Positions 16,743 through 25,204 of a stretch of 64,000 nt of DNA are shown here, piece after piece. Both the position numbers and the translations under genes were made by a program. Where the stretch lies: positions 2,356,001-2,420,000 of the forward strand of contig OZ244807.1 in assembly GCA_965220185.1 (NCBI GenBank), given 5' to 3'. How positions within the stretch are numbered: the stretch's first letter is position 1; every line of letters starts with the position of its first letter. Below the pieces are notes generated by a model. That model was not told the origin of the DNA and did not search any database. It worked only from the letters and a program-made list of their open reading frames with translations. This DNA comes from Azotimanducus sp965220185. GTDB lineage: Bacteria; Pseudomonadota; Gammaproteobacteria; Pseudomonadales; Azotimanducaceae.

Positions 16743-18105
16743 CGTCGCCGTCAAAATACTCCCGCGTCACTCGGAATACCATCGGCGCGAGTAGTAGAAG
16801 CCCGATCAGGTTCGGCACCGCCATCAGTCCGTTGAGCGTATCCGAAAGGTTCCACACCAAATCCACCTTGACATTGGCGAAGGACAGCGCCGCGAGCACC
16901 CACAGAATCCGATAGGTGACAAGGCTCTTTTCATTGAAAAGATACTGCCAGCAGCGCTCGCCGTAGTACGACCAGCCAAGGATGGTAGTAAACGCGAACA
17001 CCACGAGCGCAATGGTCACAACATATTGACCGCCAGCAAGCGAGGTCTCGAAACCAGCTGAGGTAAGCAGGGCGCCAGTAAGTCCTGCGCCATCGCTACC
17101 TGTCATCACCCAGGCGCCGGACGTCAAGATCACCAGCGCCGTCACCGTGCAGACGAGAATGGTATCGATGAAGGTGCCGAGCATGGCGATGACACCTTGG
17201 CGAACGGGGCTGTTGGTTTGTGCGGCTGCATGGGCGATGGCGGCCGAACCCAGGCCAGATTCATTGGAAAACACGCCGCGCGCCACGCCAAAGCGGATGG
17301 CTGCGGCCACTGCTGCGCCTGCGAAGCCACCGGTCGCCGCGGCGGGCGTGAAGGCGTGCGTAAAGATCAAGCCCAAAGCTTCTGGCACCTTCGCAACATT
17401 GACGAGAATAATGAGAAGTGCCGCGCCCAAGTACAGCACGATCATCGCTGGCACCAGCTTGCCCGCGACATCGGCGATGCGCCGAATGCCGCCGAGAATG
17501 ACGATGCCGACGAGCGCCGCCACGACAACGCCGGTCGCCCAGGAGGGCACGGAGAAGCTTCCTGCGAGCGCCGCCGCCATCGAGTTGACTTGCACAGCGT
17601 TGCCGATGCCAAAGGCCGCGACCGCACCGAAAATGGCAAAGGCGATGGCGAGCCATTTACCAAGCTCGGGCGCGAACTCGCCCACGCCTTTCTTGAGGTA
17701 ATACATCGGGCCGCCAACGTACTTGCCGTTCGCATCCACTTCGCGATAGGTCACTGCGCACACGGCTTCAGCGTACTTAGTCGCCATGCCAAAAAGCGCA
17801 ATCAGCCACATATAGAAGATGGCGCCAGGCCCGCCGAGCGCAATCGCGGTTGCGACGCCTGCGATGTTCCCTGTGCCGACCGTCGCCGAGAGCGCCGTCA
17901 TCAGCGCATTGAACGGCTTGACCTCGCCTTCGCCAACAGCGCTGCCGCGATCGAACAGCAGTTGAAAGCCATAGCCGATCTTGCGCCACGGCATGAACAC
18001 GAGGCCAAGCGTGAGCAGCACACCCGTGACACCGAGCATGCCGAGCATCGGCGGCCCCCACACGAAGGCATTGATCGAGTCGATGATCGAATTCAATTGT
18101 TCCAT
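16720..18105 (-). CDS. alanine/glycine:cation symporter (AGCS family)
   Basis: A 461-residue integral inner-membrane protein with about 10-11 hydrophobic segments. Family motifs include FNALMTALSATVGTGNIAGV (ion- and substrate-site region), GGPGAIFYMWLIALFGMATK, RGVFSNESGLGSAAIAHAAA and TTILGWSYYGERCWQYLF. It imports alanine or glycine with Na+ or H+. The length is usual for the family. No neighbouring gene indicates a special substrate. Confidence 0.94.
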   Translation of the reverse strand: MEQLNSIIDSINAFVWGPPMLGMLGVTGVLLTLGLVFMPWRKIGYGFQLLFDRGSAVGEGEVKPFNALMTALSATVGTGNIAGVATAIALGGPGAIFYMWLIALFGMATKYAEAVCAVTYREVDANGKYVGGPMYYLKKGVGEFAPELGKWLAIAFAIFGAVAAFGIGNAVQVNSMAAALAGSFSVPSWATGVVVAALVGIVILGGIRRIADVAGKLVPAMIVLYLGAALLIILVNVAKVPEALGLIFTHAFTPAAATGGFAGAAVAAAIRFGVARGVFSNESGLGSAAIAHAAAQTNSPVRQGVIAMLGTFIDTILVCTVTALVILTSGAWVMTGSDGAGLTGALLTSAGFETSLAGGQYVVTIALVVFAFTTILGWSYYGERCWQYLFNEKSLVTYRILWVLAALSFANVKVDLVWNLSDTLNGLMAVPNLIGLLLLAPMVFRVTREYFDGDVTLRGNT

Positions 18106-18237
18106 GGCGTCCTCGCGATGCCTGTTCGCCGAGCAAGCCCCATCATACTGCCAAGCTCTGAGATTCGTGAGATGGAATGGCGCGCGAAAAGTGCGTAGTC
18201 TGTGCGCCTCTTACACCTCTATCGGAAAAATTGGCGC

Positions 18238-19089
18238 ATGCCGAACGATGTCGAATATCAAGAAATCATCTACCAAGTGGATTCGCCTGTCGCAACCATC
18301 ACTATGAACCGGCCTGACCAGCTCAACGCCCTCACCAAACGCATGCTCATGGAGATCTGCCATGCAGTTGACCGCGCTGAGCAAGATGAATCTGTGGTTG
18401 GCATCGTGCTCACCGGCGCCGGGCGTGGATTTAGCGCTGGCATGGACATCAACGCCCTGAACCGCGCTGCAGGCGGCGAACGCCGCGCGTCGGAAGACCT
18501 GTCCGCACTCACCGCAAACCCTGGCGATGCAAGCATTGGCGAGGGCTACGGCACGGGCTTTCTGTATCTGCTGACAGTGCGCAAGCCCGTGATCGCTGCC
18601 GTCAACGGCGCGTGCGCTGGCCTTGGATTCTGCTTCGCGCTGCTCGCCGATATTCGCTTTGTCGAGCCGCAAGCGAAAATCACGACTGCGTTCGTGCAAC
18701 GCGGGCTCATCGCCGAGCATGGTTCGAGCTGGCTGCTGCCGCGGCTGCTTGGCACAGGCAAGGCGCTCGATCTCTTGTGGTCCGGACGCAAGCTCAGCGG
18801 TGAAGAAGCGCACGCTATCGGACTCGCCGAATATTTGAGCGGGACAGGCGATTCGGCGCGCGAAGCCGGCAATTACATACGACAGCTTGCGGCGAGCAGC
18901 TCGCCGACATCCATCATGGTGATGAAACGGCAGATCTACCGCCATTTGCAAATGGGCGTTACAGACGCCACGCGCGAGTCGATTCAGCTCATGAACGAAA
19001 GCATCACTCGCGAAGATTTTAAGGAAGGCGTGCGTTCGTTCATTGAACGCAGACCGCCGGAGTTCAAGCGTGTTGGCGCTGATGCTTAA
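18238..19089 (+). CDS. enoyl-CoA hydratase/isomerase family protein
   Basis: A 283-residue crotonase-fold protein. It has a MNRPDQLNALTKRM N-terminal signature, an oxyanion-hole segment GAGRGFSAGMDI, and KPVIAAVNGACAGLGFCFAL. At the position of the usual second acidic residue it reads AEHGSSWLLPRL, so both catalytic acids of enoyl-CoA hydratase need checking. It probably hydrates or isomerises an enoyl-CoA. The ATG at 18238 is preferred over the upstream open frame because family similarity starts at MPNDVEYQEI. Confidence 0.88.
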   Translation: MPNDVEYQEIIYQVDSPVATITMNRPDQLNALTKRMLMEICHAVDRAEQDESVVGIVLTGAGRGFSAGMDINALNRAAGGERRASEDLSALTANPGDASIGEGYGTGFLYLLTVRKPVIAAVNGACAGLGFCFALLADIRFVEPQAKITTAFVQRGLIAEHGSSWLLPRLLGTGKALDLLWSGRKLSGEEAHAIGLAEYLSGTGDSAREAGNYIRQLAASSSPTSIMVMKRQIYRHLQMGVTDATRESIQLMNESITREDFKEGVRSFIERRPPEFKRVGADA

Positions 19090-19100
19090 GTATCTGAACC

Positions 19101-19886
19101 ATGCCTGAACGCATCGCAAGCGATGCTGAGCACCTCGATTGGCGGGGCGTGGTCGATGACCTCAACCGACTGCTGCGTCTGCGCACGACGCCGATTGGCC
19201 TGAAGCGCGTTGGCAAAGAGGCCGATCTCGACGCAATCCCTCGCCTTCGCAGGCCGCGCGACGTGCATACCGCCGATCAGCTTGTCGGGCAAGCGGCGCG
19301 CAACGGCTGGACGGTCGGCTTCACCATGAACGATCTCGTCGGTGCGCAGTGCGGCGCGGTGCTCGGGCTGCATCCGCGAGATGAGACGTGGCTTGCTGGC
19401 AAGCATATGGCGGGTATCTGGTTTGAAACGACCAAGGATTCAAGTGCGCACCAGCACGCCATGGACCTGCCAAGCCACGGCACGCACGAAGCGGTCGTGG
19501 TGAGTCCGCTCGCATCGGGACGGCTGAATCCTCCGGACATTTGCCTGATCTATGCCACGCCAGCACAAATGATTCTGCTGATCAATGGTTTGCAATGGAG
19601 CGGCTATAAGAAGTTTGAATGGGGCTGTGTGGGAGAATCATCGTGCGCCGATTCTTGGGGCCGCGCGCTCAAAACCGGTGAGCCGAGCCTGTCCATCCCT
19701 TGCTATGCCGAACGTCGATACGGCGGCGTGCTTGAGGACGAGCTGTTGATGGCGCTGCCACCTCGCTTCTTGCCAGGCACTATTGCAGGCCTCGAAGCGC
19801 TCGCGAAAAACGGGCTTCGCTACCCAATCCCTGCCTACGGCCTGACAAGCGACGCGCGCGCTGGGCTTGGCCACAGCTACGCCTAA
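19101..19886 (+). CDS. DUF169-family protein
   Basis: A 261-residue protein with TTPIGLKRVG near residue 34, an internal Cys-containing AQCGAVLGL, and GCVGESSCADSWGRAL near 180, as in the DUF169 family of unknown function. It starts 11 bp after the crotonase gene on the same strand, so co-transcription is likely. No catalytic role can be assigned. Its TAA stop forms part of the CTAA target duplication of the following palindromic element. Confidence 0.75.
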   Translation: MPERIASDAEHLDWRGVVDDLNRLLRLRTTPIGLKRVGKEADLDAIPRLRRPRDVHTADQLVGQAARNGWTVGFTMNDLVGAQCGAVLGLHPRDETWLAGKHMAGIWFETTKDSSAHQHAMDLPSHGTHEAVVVSPLASGRLNPPDICLIYATPAQMILLINGLQWSGYKKFEWGCVGESSCADSWGRALKTGEPSLSIPCYAERRYGGVLEDELLMALPPRFLPGTIAGLEALAKNGLRYPIPAYGLTSDARAGLGHSYA

Positions 19887-20025
19887 GGAAGGTCTGATCA
19901 AGTCCACTGCGCTCAGCGCTTCGCTGCGTCATTCCTCATGACGTGGGGCCTGCCACGCTGCGCACGTCTCCTTGCCAGCACACGCCTGATGGCCTCTGAG
20001 CTTTGCAGACTTAATCAGACCTTCC
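19887..20025. mobile_element. 139-bp MITE-like element with IS5-type ends
   Basis: Its ends are GGAAGGTCTGATCAAGTC and the inverse of GGAAGGTCTGATTAAGTC, one mismatch in 18. It is flanked by direct CTAA at 19883-19886 and 20026-20029, matching the IS5-family YTAR target. The inside has short palindromes such as CGTCAT-TCCTC-ATGACG but no gene. It belongs to the same broad family as the element inside higB. Confidence 0.75.
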
Positions 20026-20033
20026 CTAACACG

Positions 20034-21125
20034 TCAATCCACACAAAGCTGCGGCAGTTCGTGGTCAAGACCAAGCAGTCGCAGATAGTTGTGACCAAGC
20101 GCGATGTTGGTGAACGCAGTGTCGTCGAGATCGCGGAAGATACCGCTGGTCGCTCGTAGTTCCGCCGCATACTCGGCGCGCGTGCTGATTTCATACGCCA
20201 CGAAATCGCTGCCCGGCAGAAGTCTGTCCGAGTATTCGTGCAAGAAAGGCAGGTAGCGATCACGCTTTTCTTTAGTGTCGAAAATCGATTCTTCAACGAC
20301 GCGCCAAGACAAATCCATCATCAGGTTCGGATAGGCATCGAACCAGTCGCGCATCACACCGATATGGACATCGGCTTCGATGCTGGTGAGCTCCCGTGAC
20401 AGACCCAAGTGCATCCAGACTATCTTGTTGTCGGGGTAGCGCCGCAACACCTCGTCCATCCATGCGTGATATTTGGTTGGTTCAAGATCGTTGCCGAGAT
20501 CGGCGTGAATAGCCATTGGAATGCCGCGCTCGCGCAGCACCGCCATGAACGGTGCCCAGTCCGCGATCTTGTCGATGGGCACCGGCGCATGGTGATTGCC
20601 AAAGAGCGCTTGCTTGACGAGATTGACCTCACCCATCCAGCCAAATAGACCGGGGAATTCGCGGTCGAGCACTCGAATGCCTTCAAGTACGGTATCCGGA
20701 TTGGCAAGGTCCGCAAAAGTCATGGACATCGCCAAATGCACAGGGTGCGGCACTGTCTTCACATAGTCTATGGCATTGACAAAGTCATTCTTCAAAGTCG
20801 GCGTGACTGGCAGTCCTGGACAATCGAGGTAGTAGACACAGTCCGAATCGAGCGGCAGCATCTGACCGATTCCGAAGACGGTCGCGTAGCGAATACCAGC
20901 ATGATTGAGATACTCCACCATGCGCTCAAAATCGAGCGTCGGCCCGCCGAAAGGTCGAAAATGCACATGCGCGTCAACAAGCGGGAGATGGTCGCGGGCT
21001 TGGCGATCAATGCAGGATGCGCTTCTGCTGTGCCGCTCGCCGCCTGCTTGGAACGCGCAGCTAGTCGTCAAGATGCCAGCGGCCACCACGGCCAACAAGC
21101 GTAGAGCAAGGAGTTTCAAAGGCAT
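20034..21125 (-). CDS. amidohydrolase-family lipoprotein
   Basis: A 363-residue protein with a lipoprotein signal peptide (hydrophobic LLALRLLAVVAAGILTTSC, lipid Cys near 23). A metal-dependent TIM-barrel amidohydrolase-2 domain follows: LVDAHVHFRPFGGP, IAMH-like MAIHADLGND, KIVWMHLGLSRE and LLPGSDFVAYE. It is expected at the outer or inner membrane facing the periplasm. Substrate unknown; decarboxylase or hydrolase activity is possible. Its stop lies beside the MITE at 19887-20025. Confidence 0.8.
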   Translation of the reverse strand: MPLKLLALRLLAVVAAGILTTSCAFQAGGERHSRSASCIDRQARDHLPLVDAHVHFRPFGGPTLDFERMVEYLNHAGIRYATVFGIGQMLPLDSDCVYYLDCPGLPVTPTLKNDFVNAIDYVKTVPHPVHLAMSMTFADLANPDTVLEGIRVLDREFPGLFGWMGEVNLVKQALFGNHHAPVPIDKIADWAPFMAVLRERGIPMAIHADLGNDLEPTKYHAWMDEVLRRYPDNKIVWMHLGLSRELTSIEADVHIGVMRDWFDAYPNLMMDLSWRVVEESIFDTKEKRDRYLPFLHEYSDRLLPGSDFVAYEISTRAEYAAELRATSGIFRDLDDTAFTNIALGHNYLRLLGLDHELPQLCVD

Positions 21126-21148
21126 GGATTCAAGTGTCGTAGTCGATC

Positions 21149-21349
21149 ATGGTTATGCTACCTGAAAGCAGCCGCTCACTTATGAGACACCGCGAAGTGC
21201 TCCACTACGGGGCTTCGATGGTCGCGCTCGGGTTCTGCTGGAACGCCGTGCTGTTCGCTTCCATGCCGCTGACGATTGTCGCTATCATCGCCCTCGGCTT
21301 GCTCAAGACACCATCCTATCGGTATCATCACCGGCCCGAATCAAGGTGA
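21149..21349 (+). CDS. small hypothetical membrane protein
   Basis: A 66-residue open frame with one or two hydrophobic stretches (MVALGFCWNAVLFASMPLTI then VAIIALGLL). It starts divergently 23 bp from the amidohydrolase start and ends 6 bases before the PrxQ ATG. No family is recognised and no strong ribosome-binding site is seen. Its position and length allow a small leader gene, but it may be chance. Confidence 0.3.
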   Translation: MVMLPESSRSLMRHREVLHYGASMVALGFCWNAVLFASMPLTIVAIIALGLLKTPSYRYHHRPESR

Positions 21350-21354
21350 CCACC

Positions 21355-21828
21355 ATGACCATTTCAGAAGGCGCCGCCCCTCCCGACTTCACCCTGAAGG
21401 ACACTCAAGGCAATGATGTCAGCTTGTCCGACTTCGCTGGCAAGCACCTGATCATCTACTTCTACCCGAAGGATGACACGCCGGGCTGCACCAAGGAGGC
21501 GTGCGGGTTTCGCGATCTCAATGATGAGATCACCGGCCTTGGCGCAGCCGTAGTCGGCATCTCGCCAGATAGCCAAGGGGCACACCAGAAATTCACCGAC
21601 AAGTACAGCCTCAACTTCACGCTCCTGTGTGACCCGGACAAGTCCGTGATGACAAGCTATGGTGCCTACGGCGAGAAAGTCATGTACGGCAAGAAGACCG
21701 TTGGCGTGATTCGCTCGACGGTCTGGGTGGGGCCTGACGGCAAGGTACTACGTCATTGGCGGCGTGTTGCCAAGGCAGCCGATCATCCGCAAAAAGTGTT
21801 CGAAGCGCTACAATCCAAACTGAATTAG
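21355..21828 (+). CDS. bcp: thiol peroxidase/peroxiredoxin of the BCP/PrxQ type
   Basis: A 157-residue atypical 2-Cys peroxiredoxin: GAAPPDFTLKDTQGNDVSLS, LIIYFYPKDDTPGCTKEACGF with the peroxidatic Cys in TPGC and a second Cys five residues later (typical of PrxQ), VVGISPDSQ and FTLLCDPDK. It reduces hydroperoxides using thioredoxin. The ATG at 21355 is chosen; an in-frame GTG at 21346 is possible. The TAG stop codon shares its last base with the first base of the inverted repeat of the next palindromic element. Confidence 0.93.
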   Translation: MTISEGAAPPDFTLKDTQGNDVSLSDFAGKHLIIYFYPKDDTPGCTKEACGFRDLNDEITGLGAAVVGISPDSQGAHQKFTDKYSLNFTLLCDPDKSVMTSYGAYGEKVMYGKKTVGVIRSTVWVGPDGKVLRHWRRVAKAADHPQKVFEALQSKLN

Positions 21829-22072
21829 GGCGTGTTCACACTATGCTCGCCGACGCTGTTGCCCCCTGAGCAAGAGCCGAAAAAGGTGAATCACATGCCC
21901 CAAACGGGCCGCTTCGGCTCTTGCCCAGGCGACAACCCTTCGGGCCAGCCCCGTTTCCCGCCAGCCTTCGTTCTCGCTCGCTCATGGGGGGTAAGCCCCA
22001 CAGCGCTCGCTCGGCCTTGTCTGGCGGAAGACGGGTCTCGGCAGCGTCAGCGTGCATAGTGTGAACACGCCC
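21828..22072. mobile_element. 245-bp palindromic MITE-like element
   Basis: The terminal inverted repeat GGGCGTGTTCACACTATGC is exact at both ends over 19 bp and continues imperfectly for about 12 more. TA lies directly outside each end (TTAG..CTAA context). The interior has a second long inverted pair (GCAAGAGCCGAA with TTCGGCTCTTGC) and another (CCCGTTTCCCGCCAG with CTGGCGGAAGACGGG), so nearly the whole unit can fold. No gene is seen. The left end supplies part of the bcp stop. Confidence 0.7.
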
Positions 22073-22095
22073 TAAAACTTCCTGATAATGAAGAC

Positions 22096-23235
22096 CTAAC
22101 CGCCAATCAACTCGATTGAATCAAGGTGAATGCCGAAGCCTTCAAGCCCGACATAGTGCTCTGACGGGCGGCCCGTGACGAGTCGAATGCGGTTGATGCC
22201 GAGATCGCCCAGTATCTGCGCGCCGACACCCACTTCCAGCCATGAGCGCTTGCGCTTGGCATCGGCATCTTCCGCCGTTTCCGCTTCTCCCATCATCGGC
22301 TCCGCTGGCACACCGGCAAATCCGGTGCGCAGGTAGATCAGCACGCCACCGCCAAGTGCGTGTATGCGCTCTAGCGAGGCATTCAAGAGATTTGTTTCGT
22401 GTTGCGGCGATTGCGAGCCGAACACATCGTCGAGGAGCTTCTCACGGTGAATGCGAACCGGCACCGGCCCACTCGCATCAATACGACCAAACACAACAAC
22501 AAGATGCTCGGCATCCTCGAACTCGGTGCGGTAGGTCAGCGCGCGCGCACCGCCGAAGGGCGTCTTGACGGGGAACTCGCGCACTCTCGAAACGAGCTTC
22601 TCGCGCCGCTGCCGATACTCAATGATCTGCGCGATCGAGACCATTTTGAGGCCGTGTTCCTTGGCGAAGCGCCGCAGCGCAGGCAGTCGCATCACAGTGC
22701 CGTCATCGTGAACGACTTCAGCGAGCAAGGCGACCGGCGGCAGGCCTGCGAGCTTGGCAAGGTCAACGCCGGCTTCCGTATGACCTGAGCGCACGAGCAC
22801 ACCACCCTGCTTCGCGATCAACGGGAAAATATGACCAGGACGCACAAAGTCATCGGGCGACGCATTGCTGTTAGTAAGCGCCACCACGGTGTTCGCGCGC
22901 TCCTCTGCGGAAATGCCGGTCGTCAGCCCATGCTTGTAGTCAATGGAAATAGTAAACGCAGTGCTCATCGGCGCATCATTGCGCGAGACCATGGGGTCTA
23001 AGCGAAAGCGCCTCGCGTCTTCTTCGCCAAGCGGCGTGCAGAGAATGCCGCTCGTGTGTCGAATCATGAACGCGACCCGCTCAGGCTTGGCGTGTGACGC
23101 CGCCATGATGAGGTCGCCCTCGTTTTCGCGCGTGGCGTCATCAACCACAATGACGAGTTCACCGCTGGCGATGGCTTCAAGCACCGCCTCGACGCTGTCG
23201 AACTCGAAGTTTTCGGTTAGAGACGAATCAAGCAT
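22096..23235 (-). CDS. ribB: RibBA-type DHBP synthase with degenerate GTP cyclohydrolase II domain
   Basis: A 379-residue two-domain protein. The N-terminal half is 3,4-dihydroxy-2-butanone-4-phosphate synthase (VDDATRENEGDLIMAA, RHTSGILCTPL, RPGHIFPLIA, RSGHTEAGVDLA), a riboflavin-pathway enzyme. The C-terminal half has the cyclohydrolase II fold but lacks the zinc cysteines: the usual DVFGS-x-x-C-D-C-G region reads DVFGSQSPQHET. GTP cyclohydrolase activity is therefore unlikely. Such fusions with a dead second domain are common in Proteobacteria. Confidence 0.92.
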   Translation of the reverse strand: MLDSSLTENFEFDSVEAVLEAIASGELVIVVDDATRENEGDLIMAASHAKPERVAFMIRHTSGILCTPLGEEDARRFRLDPMVSRNDAPMSTAFTISIDYKHGLTTGISAEERANTVVALTNSNASPDDFVRPGHIFPLIAKQGGVLVRSGHTEAGVDLAKLAGLPPVALLAEVVHDDGTVMRLPALRRFAKEHGLKMVSIAQIIEYRQRREKLVSRVREFPVKTPFGGARALTYRTEFEDAEHLVVVFGRIDASGPVPVRIHREKLLDDVFGSQSPQHETNLLNASLERIHALGGGVLIYLRTGFAGVPAEPMMGEAETAEDADAKRKRSWLEVGVGAQILGDLGINRIRLVTGRPSEHYVGLEGFGIHLDSIELIGG

Positions 23236-24941
23236 CCCGGTAATGCGTCGGTCGGCTCGCCTTTTTCATATGTCACTTCACCGCTGACAAAGGTTGCGAG
23301 GAACCCTTCGGTGCGCTGCTCTAGGCGTCGCCCGCCTCCGGGAAGATCGAACACGACCTCGGGTTTCTTGATCGCCAAGGCATCAAAGTCAATGACGTTG
23401 ATGTCTGCCTTGTAGCCTTCCCGCAGCACCCCCCTGTCCGCAAGGCCGACGGCCTTGGCGGTGTCGTGCGTTTGCGCCTTGACTAGGATCGGCAGATCAA
23501 TGCGCTCACCGCGCGTTCGATCCCGCCCCCAATGCGTCAACAAAAAAGTCGTGAAGCTCGCATCGCAAATGGTTGATACGTGCGCACCGCCGTCGCCGAG
23601 CCCCATGACGCAGTGTTCGTCCAAGATCATGTCGCGACAGCAATCCAGCGAATCTTCAGCGTAGTTGGCAAACGGCGAGTAGAAGAGTTTGGAACCGCCT
23701 TCGGCGATCAACAGGTCATACATGAGGTGCGCCGGCGGCACCCCGAGGGCGCGAGCACGGCTCGCGATGCTCGTGTTCGGCAAGGGTTCGTAGTCAGGAC
23801 GCGCCTCAAGCTCCCATACGCGCTCAAGATTGCCCATGAGCCTTTGCAGCGGATGTTCTATCGAATCAACTGATTCGCTCAGGATATGCTCGCGCACTTC
23901 TGGCCGACTGAGACGTGCCACGCGCTGCGCGAGCGGCAATTCGGCGAGCGCTTTGTACCCGCTCGTCAACATGAACGGATTCAGGGTGACATCAAGCCCG
24001 ATCGTGATGCCAACTGCGCGCGGCGCAACTTGCGCACGAATCGACAGGCCCTCGGCGTTGGCACCATGAATGCGGTCAAGAATCCGCCGCCAGTAGTCTT
24101 GGTAGCGATTGCCGCGAGACGATATGCCTTGCGCAAGTGAGATCGACAAAGGCCGGCCGCTTTCACGGGCAACCGCAGAAATCATCTCGAACTCAGCGTC
24201 TAAATCCTTGAAATCAGAGATGACTTGGAACACGCCCCGGCCAGCGTCGGCAAGACCCATCCCGAGTCCGATCAATTCTTCGCGCTCGGCCCTCAAAGAC
24301 GGTGTCGGCGCACCTGTCGAGGTGCGATGATTCAGTGTTCGTGAGGTGGTGACGCCGATGGCCCCGGCTTCCACGGCGCGCTTGGTGAGCGCTCGCATCT
24401 CGGCGACATCTTGCGGCGTGGCTGGCGCACCATCTGCCCCGCGCTGCCCCATGACGAAGACGCGCAACGCGCCATGCGGAAGCTGTGCACAGAAGTCCAT
24501 GTCGGTGCGTCGCTCACCGACAAAGTCGAGATAGTCCTCAAAAGATTCCCACTTCCAAGGCAAGCCAGCGGACAGCACCGGCTCAGGAATGTCTTCGACA
24601 CCTTCCATGAGTTCTATCAGCAGGTCCTGGTCGTCAGCGCGGCATGGGGCGAAGCCGACGCCGCAGTTGCCCATGACGACGGTAGTCACGCCATGATGGC
24701 TCGATGGCATCAGTCGCTCGCCCCAGGTGACGAGCCCGTCGTAGTGGGTGTGGATATCCACGAAGCCGGGCGTGACGAGCGCGCCGTCGGCATCGATTTC
24801 GCGAGCGCCTCGCCCTGAAATACGGCCGATCTCGCTCACCTCGCCGTCCTTGATGCCGAGATCGGCGGTAAATGCAGGTGCGCCAGTGCCGTCTAGGACA
24901 CTCGCTGCTCGGATGACTGTGTCAAAGCTTGGGTGTTTCAT
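23217..24941 (-). CDS. N-acyl-D-amino-acid deacylase-like amidohydrolase
   Basis: About 574 residues: an urease-superfamily amidohydrolase with VLDGTGAPAFTADLGIKDGEV, PGFVDIHTHYDG (metal His pair), MGNCGVGFAPC and a late GLGDGGAHVSTICD motif as in D-aminoacylases. It probably hydrolyses N-acyl-D-amino acids or related amides. Two start codons lie within a repeated ATGAAACACCC, at 24962 and 24941; the second has a purine-rich GAGTGAG in front and is used. The 3' end overlaps ribBA by 19 bp, suggesting one transcript. Confidence 0.88.
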   Translation of the reverse strand: MKHPSFDTVIRAASVLDGTGAPAFTADLGIKDGEVSEIGRISGRGAREIDADGALVTPGFVDIHTHYDGLVTWGERLMPSSHHGVTTVVMGNCGVGFAPCRADDQDLLIELMEGVEDIPEPVLSAGLPWKWESFEDYLDFVGERRTDMDFCAQLPHGALRVFVMGQRGADGAPATPQDVAEMRALTKRAVEAGAIGVTTSRTLNHRTSTGAPTPSLRAEREELIGLGMGLADAGRGVFQVISDFKDLDAEFEMISAVARESGRPLSISLAQGISSRGNRYQDYWRRILDRIHGANAEGLSIRAQVAPRAVGITIGLDVTLNPFMLTSGYKALAELPLAQRVARLSRPEVREHILSESVDSIEHPLQRLMGNLERVWELEARPDYEPLPNTSIASRARALGVPPAHLMYDLLIAEGGSKLFYSPFANYAEDSLDCCRDMILDEHCVMGLGDGGAHVSTICDASFTTFLLTHWGRDRTRGERIDLPILVKAQTHDTAKAVGLADRGVLREGYKADINVIDFDALAIKKPEVVFDLPGGGRRLEQRTEGFLATFVSGEVTYEKGEPTDALPGCLIRL

Positions 24942-25204
24942 GCGCTCACTCGGGTGTTTCATACGCGCAAGTGTAGCATTCAAGTGATGGGGAATGATTC
25001 GATGTTCGGGCAAGGGCACTTCAGCACGGGACGTATAGGTGCTTATTTAATTTTCAACTCGCAAAAGCCCTATAGAAATTGAAAATTCTATATATTTCAA
25101 TGTGTTTTTATTTTAGGGCCACGCTCACCATCGTCTAGCAACGGCACTGGCACAAGACCGCGCGTTCATGCAAGATGGCCGTACACCACAGGAAATGAGC
25201 GAGA

